From assembly GCA_036821485.1 (NCBI GenBank), contig DAISJM010000002.1:112721-176720 (forward strand): DNA of 64,000 bases, read 5' to 3'. This DNA is from DAISJM01 sp036821485 (GTDB lineage Bacteria; Verrucomicrobiota; Kiritimatiellia; CAIQIC01; JAGNIJ01). This document shows, piece by piece, positions 19,601 to 25,802 of this stretch (within the stretch, counting starts at the first letter, position 1; each line of letters starts with the position of its first letter). The position numbers were made by a program, and so were the translations under genes. The notes below the pieces were generated by a model. That model searched no databases and was not told where the DNA came from. It saw only the letters and a program-made list of their open reading frames with translations.

Positions 19601-20065
19601 AACGGCCTGCACATTACGACCTACCCAGTTCTGTATGATCTCGCCGATCTGATTCGTAGTCGCACTGAGCAGATTCGTCGCACCGGAATAGAACTCCAGC
19701 TTGATGACTTGGGAAGTGCTCGTCCACTTGTTGCCCCAATCATCCGCCCACAGAAGCGCGGTAAACCTGTACGTCTTGCCCGGCGTCGCCGGCACCTGCT
19801 GCCAAACACCACCGGAGGACCCCGCGCCGGCCCAAGTTCCTCGGATCGTCCCCTCCCACGATCCACTAAGCTGGCGCCAGCTCTCGCGCGATGCCGAACC
19901 GAACATCGCGCCGTTCTGGTCAGGGTTGTTCCACTCCCAATGGTAAGCTTGCGCTGAACTGCTGCCCTGCGTTTCAAAGCCGGCATTCTGAAGCAGATTG
20001 CTCGCGGCAAAAACTGCGGGACCGGTTGCAAGGAGCAGGGCGACGAGAGGCAGGACTTTCTTCAT
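13661..20065 (-). CDS. Giant secreted CotH-kinase protein with multiple lamin-tail domains
   Basis: A 2134-residue exported protein. A signal peptide (MKKVLPLVALLLATGPAVFA) is followed by a carbohydrate-binding-like domain (to about 190). Three lamin-tail domains come next, each with a VINEIMYHP- or VMINEVLA-type strand (about 200-350, 365-490, 495-650), then another jelly-roll-like region (about 680-790). A CotH kinase domain spans about 925-1300 with the metal-binding motif LLLWDMDMGLG near residue 1205. Three more lamin-tail domains (about 1395-1840), two cadherin-like/He_PIG domains, and a terminal domain ending MYRIIRLLP follow. CotH proteins are secreted or spore-surface protein kinases; lamin-tail domains probably mediate attachment. 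ATG at 20065 is preferred to the GTG two codons upstream because it opens the signal peptide. It lies downstream of the VTC/DUF4956/HlyD/TolC genes on the same strand. Confidence 0.87.
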   Translation of the reverse strand: MKKVLPLVALLLATGPAVFAASNLLQNAGFETQGSSSAQAYHWEWNNPDQNGAMFGSASRESWRQLSGSWEGTIRGTWAGAGSSGGVWQQVPATPGKTYRFTALLWADDWGNKWTSTSQVIKLEFYSGATNLLSATTNQIGEIIQNWVGRNVQAVAPTNAVWVRGVILAEGVGSNGALQFDDLSLIEVSTNNIRVGPSTRRTGLVFSEIMYHPADRTDGKDLEFVEIFNTVPVSQKLDGFKLKGDIDYVFPAGTTISGFSYVVVAKDPSAMQSVYGITGVMGSYTGSLSNGGGTLKMEDKLGGEILVVEFGDEPPWPAAADGAGHSLTLSAPSYGENDPRAWSQSFFMGGTPGNGDVVVYSPRNEVMINEVLAHTDPPDYDFIELYNASTQTVSLQGCWLSDDPTTNKYRFPATNIAAHGFVLVTTNQLGFNLSSFGETVYFKNSNDTRVIDCLRFAGSENGVPLGRFPDGAVEFRDLAKPATPGTANHGPLIRDVVINEIMYHPISEDNSDEYIELFNRGSSNIDVGAWQFVDGITFTIPAGTVIPSSNYLVVAKDRARLLSIYTNLNAGNCVGDYSGSLANSGERVALAMPHDTNLLIVVDEVAYEDGGRWGSWSDGGGSSLELKDPHSDNRWAANWGDSDETAKGSWTNVTCTGVLDQGMNVWYASIDELHLFMLRKGECLVDNVVVSNSAGGGNLIANSTFESGLGGWSVEGNQIRSSLETNGYSSSRSLHVRASGGGDTGANKIKTGLTSSQSAGNTCTISAQARWVCGSPYLLMRLRGNYLEAVGKLPVPANLGTPGARNSCYAGNVGPAISGVAHAPLLPAANEAVMVTARVDDPDGVSAVQLKYRVDPSATFNTLAMSHLGGGVYGASLTGQPSGKIVAFYISATDSNSASMTFPENPTNRECLIRWGDVQYGSDFGTYRFWLSKTNMDTWTARAPLADEELDMTLVYPDEDRVIYNMGIRYRGSPFIRTWYSEPGTGINSYVISPPKDDLLLGSDELNLDTLEPWEGRDETRLRERTSFWIATEMGLSYCYQRLVHVYLNGVQHGDVYADTHHVDSDYIKTWFPDNADGQLYKLDDWFEFGGAYTDFAQADADLQIYATTGGEKKKARYRWSWERKANGIFDDDYGNLFALVDAANLSNAWYTSALDSVADIEEWMTLSALRHVVVDWDAYGFRRGKNMFAYRPEEGKWKLLLWDMDMGLGASTESSNNCPITEVISSSMPVIARMTEHPPFQRYFLQAMYDAVNGPVRSSEYEPFIDEWHEKMQQSGVGAKDPSSVESWLAGRRSFILSSMATVINAPLAINNNGGSDFSISSNMVTLTGTAPVQAKEIFINGVSYALTWTTVTNWTARVVLSAGTNSLVVQAYDSDGNLLSGLSDTIKVNYTGSNAVPQGNLVINEIMYNPQIEDSEFIEIVNLSSNTFDLYNYRLDGVDMVFDESAVIQPGEHFVVVEDTPVFASAYGTAIRIGAKYDGSLDNGGEWLKLVDASGSLVDEVYYDDDAPWPTNADGYGASLQLVDRMEDNNRVGNWAAATNGSLYTPGAANSATSNLPPFARLWLNELQATNVTGLRDNFSERDPWIELYSSDAATLNLTNYYLTDSYTDLAKWAFRTNAVVPTNSFLLVWADAQTNQTVYMTNHASFRLSTATGSVALVYSNAGRFIIVDYVNYANIPSDRSYGSCPDGVWSNRVVFGRVSPGATNNPVGVVLIFVNEWMADNDAVLADPVDGNYEDWFELYNASTGEVDLSGYTLTDTLGTPAKWVVSNGVTIPAGGFLLVWADSEPAQNLTGGVHANFALSKGGEALGLFTPEGVPVDTVTFGAQALNVSEGRWWDGQPSIYTMAIPTPGSQNIVSVQNTAPVLASIGNRMSNEMALFAFVVSATDTDMPPQRLLFSLGAGAPAGATIDPANGLFTWTPGEEDGPGTNSVTIRVTDNGWTNRYDEETISLVVSEVNRAPTINPVADIFVGPGSLLSLSFSATDPDIPANDFDFSLEPGAPAGASVGSDGVFRWEPADAQASTTNTITIRVTDSGSPALADLGEFRVEVGSLAQLFTADIESPAFGSGDFTIRWTATSGETYRVCCHHDLMGGAWSNLAGDVTATSSVASKVDDDVAGVSQRMYRIIRLLP

Positions 20066-20222
20066 AATCACTCGTATTTCCCGGGCAACTCCTCGGCGCC
20101 CGTTTTGGGGACTTCAAAACACCACGGCACCGGCCCACAGGAACAAAGGCAGGCACTGACAGGAACATACCCGGCGGAGGAGAAAACTGTATAGCGGGGA
20201 AGGCGTCAAAAACGCCCTGCAA

Positions 20223-21581
20223 TCATTGGGCTGGCAGCGCTTCCACAACACCCTGCGTTTCGGCGAGTTCCGGAAGCTCGGCCCCCAGCGCCGCCTCAAG
20301 CTCAATCAAAGCCTGTTCACGCCGATTTTCGGCCTGAAGCCGCGCGCGCTCCGCTTGGGCCAGACGAACTTCAATCTGCGCGCTGGCGACCACACCGAGC
20401 GTCTGCGCCTCGCTCGCCGTCTTCAGCGCCAACCCCAATTCCTCTATCAAGGGCGCCATATCCTGCTCAAACCTACGAAGATCTTCATCCACTTCTTTGA
20501 GCAACTCCAGCGCGTCCAGCACATCGTCGGTCACGCCCGCGCGCACCTCGGCCTCAAAGGCACGAACCCGCGCCAGTTCCGCAGCCATCACCTGGAATCC
20601 GCGATCAGGATCTGCGAAGATTGGCAATTCAACGCCGAACGAAGCCGACCACGAGGCACTGTCACCCGCGACTTCCTCGCCGTAGCCTGCCTGGACATAA
20701 GAGAACCACGGGAACCGCGCAGCCGACGCCTGCTTCCACGCCGCCCACGCCTCCCGCACTCGCCATTCGGCGGCCCGCACGTCCATCCGGTGTTCCAGCG
20801 CGAATTTCTCCAGGTAAGCAGGGTCGAAATCGGAAACTTGCTCCGCTCGCTTTCTCTCGGCCGGTTCAATCCTCAGATCCGTTGTGCGCCCCGCCCCGAT
20901 CATCGCCGCCAATGCACGGCTTGCGCGACGACGTGAACTTTCCGCCTCACCTTGCCGGGCCAAAGCGTCGGAGTAATCCAGCCCGGCCCCCAGCACATCC
21001 ACGGCTGTTTGTTCGCCCTGCTCAGACCCTGCCTTCAACGCCTCATAGCGCGCCTTCCGAGCGGCCACCACGCGACGCAGCATTTCGATATCCTTGTCGA
21101 TACCGGCAAGTTCAACAAAGCGCCGCCGGACATCGAATCTTACGGCACACTCTGCGCCTCGTAGTTCCGCTTGGGCCACCTGCACCGCCGCATCTGCGGC
21201 AAGCCTCTTGGCCCGCGTCTCCCACGGCCGCTGCGGGAAAAACCGGATCGCGCCCCCCACATCCTCCGTGTCTTCCGAGGCACCGGTCAGGTCATCGTCT
21301 CCGTTGTTCTCCTGGTAACTGCCCCGGAATTCCGGATTCGCCGGCGTGGTGGCTGCGCGCGAAGCGATGCGCGCCACCTCCACAGCCGCGCGCATCGTCT
21401 TAAGACGGGGATCGTTCTGAAGGGCAAGCTCGATCGCCTGATCGAGCTGCAAGGGCTGGTCAGGATTCCATGCGGGGGCCTCTGAAACCAACGAAACGGA
21501 TTCCACAGACTTCGGGCCGGACGGCGGCGTGGCGCAACCTGCAGCGAGGCAAAGCAGTATCGTGATGGCGAACCGTCTCAT
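20223..21581 (-). CDS. TolC-family outer-membrane efflux lipoprotein
   Basis: A 452-residue protein starting MRRFAITILLCLAAGCATPP, a lipoprotein signal peptide with lipobox LAAGC. The mature part contains two long helical hairpins rich in A, E and R (LDQAIELALQNDPRLKTMRA; later LARVRAFEAEVRAGV), typical of outer-membrane factors of tripartite exporters. Family members form a trimeric channel across the outer membrane and periplasm. ATG at 21581 is chosen over in-frame codons upstream because AAGGAG precedes it and the lipobox fits. It overlaps the adaptor gene stop as TGATG, so translation is coupled. With HlyD and DUF4956 it may form the export route of this cluster. Confidence 0.85.
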   Translation of the reverse strand: MRRFAITILLCLAAGCATPPSGPKSVESVSLVSEAPAWNPDQPLQLDQAIELALQNDPRLKTMRAAVEVARIASRAATTPANPEFRGSYQENNGDDDLTGASEDTEDVGGAIRFFPQRPWETRAKRLAADAAVQVAQAELRGAECAVRFDVRRRFVELAGIDKDIEMLRRVVAARKARYEALKAGSEQGEQTAVDVLGAGLDYSDALARQGEAESSRRRASRALAAMIGAGRTTDLRIEPAERKRAEQVSDFDPAYLEKFALEHRMDVRAAEWRVREAWAAWKQASAARFPWFSYVQAGYGEEVAGDSASWSASFGVELPIFADPDRGFQVMAAELARVRAFEAEVRAGVTDDVLDALELLKEVDEDLRRFEQDMAPLIEELGLALKTASEAQTLGVVASAQIEVRLAQAERARLQAENRREQALIELEAALGAELPELAETQGVVEALPAQ

Positions 21582-22678
21582 CACGGCTCCTTCACGCGAA
21601 CCGGTTTCTTCCCCCATCCCAACAGATCGGCCAGCGCGGTCAGCAAGGGCCGCTCAAAGTAGATCGAAACTCCTTCGCCCGGCAGCAGGTCGCCCGGCTC
21701 CTCGGGAATGATAATCACGCGCCGCCCTCGCAACGTCTGGGACGGAAACGGATTAACGCGGGTGGGCAATGCGACAATTTCGGGAACCAACGCCACAACA
21801 CGAGCCTCGACCACCTGCCCACCACCCGTCGAACGCGTCACGTAGGCCGTCATGCCTTCCTTCACCGCGCGCGCATTGTATTCGGGAAGAAATCCGATGA
21901 TTCGTTGCACGCCGTCGGCTACCACGCTCACCACTGGTGAGCCGGCCTGCACCACATCACCCACCTCTTTGTCCACGCGCGACACGATGCCATCCGTGGT
22001 CGACCGCAGCGTGTAGGATCCACGCCGCAGTTCAAGCAACCCCAGTCGTTCCCCGCTCTCCTGCGACTCACCATCCATCCGCCGGTTCAGGTCCTTCATT
22101 CGCTGCCGGGTTTGCTCGAGATCCGCTTCCAAATCCTTGATCATCGCCGGGTAGAATCCCGCCGCCTCGGTAAGGGCCTTCTGCCGCGCACGCGTCTTCG
22201 CCACCGTCTGGGCATCAATGAGTTGCTTGGCGAGCAACCCCTTCATGCGCTCGACTTCGACATCCAGCACTTCCAGTTCACCCGCGGTTTCCGCCTGCTG
22301 GATCCGCGCATCGCGCAACGCAGTTTCCGCGCGCGACACGGCCTGCGCAAATTGGCGATCCATCTGCAGCCGCTCCACGGCCATCTCCGCATCGAGTACG
22401 GAGGCGTCCATCTCCGCCACGACATCGCCCGCCTTGATATGACGGCCCGGTTCCACCTTCAAGGCCTGGAGCCTCGCCGTTTCCAGTGGCGCGATATCCT
22501 CACGAATCACCTCGACCGTGCCGCTCATCCCACCGAACTGGCCGCCGTGGAAATAGAGGAACGTACCGATGATGATCGCCGCCAGCCACACGCACACCGG
22601 CCAGCAATGCTTCACCCTGCTTCTCCATACAGCCGGGTGACGCCTGATCTCTTCCGGAATATGAACTTTGTCGATCAT
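21581..22678 (-). CDS. HlyD-family membrane fusion (periplasmic adaptor) protein
   Basis: A 365-residue protein with one N-terminal membrane anchor (about residues 26-45, VCVWLAAIIIGTFLYF). It has split lipoyl/barrel-sandwich halves (LQALKVEPGRHIKAGDVVAE and LRSTTDGIVSRVDKEVGDVV) separated by a long coiled-coil hairpin (about 100-220, rich in Q, R, A, E). A beta-barrel follows (IIGFLPEYNARAVKEGMTAY). This is the standard layout of adaptors linking an inner-membrane pump to TolC. No ABC, RND or MFS transporter gene accompanies it; the only neighbouring membrane protein is DUF4956. Start ATG overlaps the DUF4956 stop (TGATG). Confidence 0.87.
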   Translation of the reverse strand: MIDKVHIPEEIRRHPAVWRSRVKHCWPVCVWLAAIIIGTFLYFHGGQFGGMSGTVEVIREDIAPLETARLQALKVEPGRHIKAGDVVAEMDASVLDAEMAVERLQMDRQFAQAVSRAETALRDARIQQAETAGELEVLDVEVERMKGLLAKQLIDAQTVAKTRARQKALTEAAGFYPAMIKDLEADLEQTRQRMKDLNRRMDGESQESGERLGLLELRRGSYTLRSTTDGIVSRVDKEVGDVVQAGSPVVSVVADGVQRIIGFLPEYNARAVKEGMTAYVTRSTGGGQVVEARVVALVPEIVALPTRVNPFPSQTLRGRRVIIIPEEPGDLLPGEGVSIYFERPLLTALADLLGWGKKPVRVKEP

Positions 22679-23361
22679 CAGATTTCCACCGTGGCACGAT
22701 GCATCAGCAGATTCACGTCCTTGAGATCCTCAACAGCACGCAGCGCATCCAGCAAATCCGCGTGGAACGAAGGATCCAGCAACTTGACCTGGTAGGAATA
22801 TTCGATCGCCTCGCCCTGCACCGCCTCGCGCATCGCCACCAGGATCGCAGAGGCACAGTAGCGGCCGAGAATCTCGCGAATCTTCTCGCGCGACCAGGAA
22901 CCCGCGGGCAACGAGAACCGCAGCAGGCCTTCGTAGAGACGCATGGACGCAAAAGGCGACCAGTGGAGATACATCGCCACCGCGCAGAAGAACGCCGTGC
23001 CGATGATCGCCACGGTGAACACGCTTGCGCCGCACGCAATGCCGATGGCCAGACAGGCAAAGAGGAAGATGATGTCGCGCGGTTCGCGGATCGGCGTGCG
23101 GAAACGGACGATCGCCAGCGTGCCCAGGATGCCGAGGCCGCGCGCGAGGTTGTTCCCGATCGCCATGATCAGGATCGCCGTGATGAGCGAGGCAAGCACC
23201 TGCGTGTGGACGAAGGAGCGCGAGTACGACAAGCCCTGGTAAGTCCACCGGTACACGGCGGTAATCGCCATCGAGAGCACGAAACTCGCCAGCAGGGCCA
23301 CCAGGATCTGCTCGAGGCCAAGCACCCGGGCCGGTCCAAATACCTCCATGAACTCGTTCAT
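22678..23361 (-). CDS. DUF4956 integral membrane protein
   Basis: A 227-residue protein. Residues 1-150 contain about four transmembrane helices with the conserved segment GNNLARGLGILGTLAIVRFR followed by TPIREPRDI between helices. The C-terminal 75 residues are soluble and resemble a ferredoxin-like domain (IEYSYQVKLLDPSFHADLLD). DUF4956 proteins are known neighbours of VTC and CotH genes in other bacteria, but their function is not established. Here the gene sits 2 bp after the VTC stop and overlaps the HlyD start, so it may supply the inner-membrane component that the HlyD/TolC pair otherwise lacks; this is inference. Confidence 0.85.
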   Translation of the reverse strand: MNEFMEVFGPARVLGLEQILVALLASFVLSMAITAVYRWTYQGLSYSRSFVHTQVLASLITAILIMAIGNNLARGLGILGTLAIVRFRTPIREPRDIIFLFACLAIGIACGASVFTVAIIGTAFFCAVAMYLHWSPFASMRLYEGLLRFSLPAGSWSREKIREILGRYCASAILVAMREAVQGEAIEYSYQVKLLDPSFHADLLDALRAVEDLKDVNLLMHRATVEI

Positions 23362-23363
23362 CG

Positions 23364-24185
23364 TCAGCCCCCCACCGCGCTGTACATAAAGCTGTCGAGA
23401 CTCGGCGACGGAAGACCCGTAAACTCCGATTCCAGCCGCATGGCCAGAGCATACTTGCAGAATCCCGTGCGAACCAGACTAAATCGCTGCGTCAATTCAA
23501 CCATCCACTGCGGCGTGTCCCGATAGGTCTTCATCTCAAGCACCAATCCCGAGAACGGCCGATCCATCGCCTCGGATGAATCCATGGCCCACCACTTCAC
23601 ATTCCGCGGCTGCACGTCCCAGTTGCGCGTCGGCGAGTAACACAACTTCCGGTCAAATGTCAGCCGCGCGTAGGAATCCTGTGAACCGAAATACGACTCG
23701 CGCGTGTAGCGAATCAACATCACCGGCCGCGCGCCCAGCATGTCCATCAACCGCGTGAACTCGATGAAATGCGACCGCTCCCGACGCGTGCGAAACGGGG
23801 GCACCTGCGTCCTGCGCGGCGATGCAAGTTGCGGCCCGAAAAACTCGCGGGGAATCATGCACCGGCTCTTCACCACCACGCCTTTGATCCGCCGCTTCAC
23901 TTCCATGAAAATCGGCCCCTTGGGTTCAGTGCCATACGCACGCACGCGGAGCTTGAAACGATTGATCGCCTCCTCGCGGCTCGCCCGATACAAAGCCAGA
24001 TCCGGCGAGTCGAGTTGCAAGGTCGTCAACGTGTACTCGGGAATGTCGCCCGATGTGTTCGGATCGGGAATGCAGAAGGGCTGGATGAACTCACGAATCT
24101 GCGGCACGAGCGACGGATGGATAATGTACTTCGCCTCGTACCGTTCGAAGTCCACCTGCTCGGTGGGCGATGTGGCCTTGGTCAT
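23364..24185 (-). CDS. VTC-domain protein (polyphosphate polymerase-like, tunnel fold)
   Basis: A 273-residue protein that is essentially a single VTC domain without an SPX domain. The tunnel residues are visible in order: FERYEAKY (about 13-20), NRFKLRVRAYG, MEVKRR, a RYTRES segment, ARLTFDR and VLEMKTYR. In yeast Vtc4 this fold polymerises polyphosphate from ATP using a metal. Bacterial homologues next to DUF4956 and CotH genes are poorly characterised. It is the first gene of the cluster. GGGAG lies upstream of the ATG and a sigma70-like promoter at 24210-24238 fits. Whether it makes polyphosphate or modifies another phosphate acceptor cannot be told from sequence. Confidence 0.85.
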   Translation of the reverse strand: MTKATSPTEQVDFERYEAKYIIHPSLVPQIREFIQPFCIPDPNTSGDIPEYTLTTLQLDSPDLALYRASREEAINRFKLRVRAYGTEPKGPIFMEVKRRIKGVVVKSRCMIPREFFGPQLASPRRTQVPPFRTRRERSHFIEFTRLMDMLGARPVMLIRYTRESYFGSQDSYARLTFDRKLCYSPTRNWDVQPRNVKWWAMDSSEAMDRPFSGLVLEMKTYRDTPQWMVELTQRFSLVRTGFCKYALAMRLESEFTGLPSPSLDSFMYSAVGG

Positions 24186-24209
24186 GATACCGCTCCCATC
24201 CGAACGGGC

Positions 24210-24238
24210 AACATACCAGCGGAATGGGTTCTTGTTAA
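24210..24238 (-). promoter_or_regulatory. Putative sigma70-type promoter of the VTC/DUF4956/HlyD/TolC operon
   Basis: On the minus strand TTAACA (24238-24233) and TATGTT (24215-24210) are separated by 17 bp. Transcription would begin near 24203, leaving about 18 nt before the VTC start with its GGGAG site. The element lies in the 58-bp gap after the zinc-finger gene. A second TATGTT -10 box is seen at 51353. Confidence 0.45.
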
Positions 24239-24243
24239 AGACA

Positions 24244-25653
24244 TTACGCGGAGCGTGGGACCGATTTCGCGGCAGCGGTCGGCACCGCCAACGTCCCGTC
24301 GAAGAACTCGATGACGTGCCCCTTCTCGATCAGCCAGCGTAGCGGACTGATCACCTCGGCCACCTTCGCAGAGTCATCCCCGGCATCGGGTCGAAGCTGA
24401 TCGACCATTTGCTTCCGCGTGCAGCCGGGATGCTCGCGCAGGAACTGAAGCACCTCGGCAATCGGCTGGACCGCCTGCCCCGGCTCGATCGGATACGGAC
24501 GCACAGCCGTGACAAACGTCACGCGCCCCGCCGCCTTGAAAAGATGCAGCCGCATATGGTTAAACGCCGGCCTCAACGCCAGCATCAGGGAGAACGGCTT
24601 CCGGCTCTCGCGATTCCACGCTTCGCTCACCGCGGCCTTCAGCCCGGCATCCTCGAAACGATGGACCACCTCGGGCGGGACGATGAACCGTTGCGTTTCC
24701 ACCACGAGCCCTTCGGTGAAATGCTCGGCGAAGTACTTCTCGGCTTCCGCCAGCTTCATCTCCGCCGGATTCTCCTGGTCCTTCAACTTGTAGACCGTCC
24801 GCGTCGTCTGCTCCTGCTTCCACTTCTCGATCAGCTCGGGATCACGTACCGTCTCGATGTTGGAACGATATTGGTCAATCGACATCTGTGAAAACCGCGC
24901 ACGCCACAATTCCTGCACGCGTTCGCTGTAGCCGTGATGATTCGGCGGCCCGAGCAACTGTCCGCTCAGCCGGCATCGCGCCACGCAGACGAAATTTCCC
25001 GACGGCGGCTCCGTCGACACCGTCTCCTTGTTGAACCGCAGTTCCAGGTGCGCCCCGCGCGCGTGCGCCATGGCCGCCTCGCGCTTCAGAAACACCACCT
25101 TGCACTCCTTGCATTGGAAAAGCGGCTGCGGCTTCTTGCCGTCGCCCGCCGGCCGCATCTCGGCCTTGACGAGATAGAACGCCGGGTTGCCGAGAAACCC
25201 GCCCGCCACTTCCATCAGCGGATACGCACGCATCGATGTATGAAGATCGTGAACCACCGCGCCGAGCCGGTTGCGCTCGGGGATGAAACTGACGTTGATC
25301 GGCGGCAATACCGGCCGGTCGAAAAATTCCCCGCGGCGGTCGCGCTCAAAACGACGCCCGCCCTGCGACGGCGTACCACGCCGGTCCCCGCCCGGCGGCG
25401 GCCCACGACGCTCCCCTCCCTGCGCGGGCGGCCCGCGACGTTCGCCACGCTGACCATCGCGACGCGGCGGCCTCGGCCCGCGTTGATCGCCCCACGGCCG
25501 CGAACCGCGCTCTTCGCGACGGCCACCACGTCCTCCACCCTCGAATTGCGCGTAGGGGTTCTTCCCCGCGGGCTGACGTGCCCACGTGGGAACAAAGTTG
25601 AGGTCGAGGTCTAGTTCGGACTTCGGCTGCGGCTGTGACGTCTCGTTATCCAC
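24244..25653 (-). CDS. Uncharacterised RG-rich protein with one C2H2-type zinc finger
   Basis: A 469-residue protein I do not recognise. Residues 40-108 are rich in R, G and P with repeated ERRGPP-like units, reminiscent of RGG-type nucleic-acid-binding tails. A zinc-finger pattern C181-x2-C184-x12-H197-x4-H202 follows. The remainder is mixed alpha/beta, with a C-terminal winged-helix-like segment (VLQFLREHPGCTRKQMVDQL). This suggests RNA or DNA binding, but that is inference. The frame continues upstream to 25701, but those residues merely translate the TTCCAA palindromes. GTG at 25653 is the likely start, leaving the palindromes in the promoter region shared with the divergent gene. Confidence 0.7.
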   Translation of the reverse strand: MDNETSQPQPKSELDLDLNFVPTWARQPAGKNPYAQFEGGGRGGRREERGSRPWGDQRGPRPPRRDGQRGERRGPPAQGGERRGPPPGGDRRGTPSQGGRRFERDRRGEFFDRPVLPPINVSFIPERNRLGAVVHDLHTSMRAYPLMEVAGGFLGNPAFYLVKAEMRPAGDGKKPQPLFQCKECKVVFLKREAAMAHARGAHLELRFNKETVSTEPPSGNFVCVARCRLSGQLLGPPNHHGYSERVQELWRARFSQMSIDQYRSNIETVRDPELIEKWKQEQTTRTVYKLKDQENPAEMKLAEAEKYFAEHFTEGLVVETQRFIVPPEVVHRFEDAGLKAAVSEAWNRESRKPFSLMLALRPAFNHMRLHLFKAAGRVTFVTAVRPYPIEPGQAVQPIAEVLQFLREHPGCTRKQMVDQLRPDAGDDSAKVAEVISPLRWLIEKGHVIEFFDGTLAVPTAAAKSVPRSA

Positions 25654-25659
25654 GGTATT

Positions 25660-25706
25660 TTTCCAAAGGTTGGAAACTCCATACCAGTTTTTTCCAAACA
25701 TTGGAA
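25660..25706. repeat. Two TTCCAA-N3-TTGGAA palindromes, 31 bp apart, in a divergent promoter gap
   Basis: TTTCCAA-AGG-TTGGAAA (25660-25676) and TTCCAA-ACA-TTGGAA (25692-25706) have centres 31 bp apart. They lie in the 149-bp gap between the divergent starts at 25653 and 25803. The same palindrome occurs in arrays at 37.5 and 49.5 kb with 31-32 bp pitch. The position suggests a protein-binding site controlling both genes. Confidence 0.7.
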
Positions 25707-25802
25707 GAAATACAGCGAAATGCCCGCCGGGACCGAAAAGGCCACCCCCCCCTGCAACGCGCGGTTGCGGTCGCCCTATCGATAGAGTACACGTTAGGCA
25801 CC

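Noticed and set aside
16880..19957. 1025-codon open frame on the plus strand opposite the CotH gene
   Set aside because: It is antisense to a clearly conserved multidomain protein; the translation is rich in R, H and P without domains, as expected of a high-GC shadow frame.
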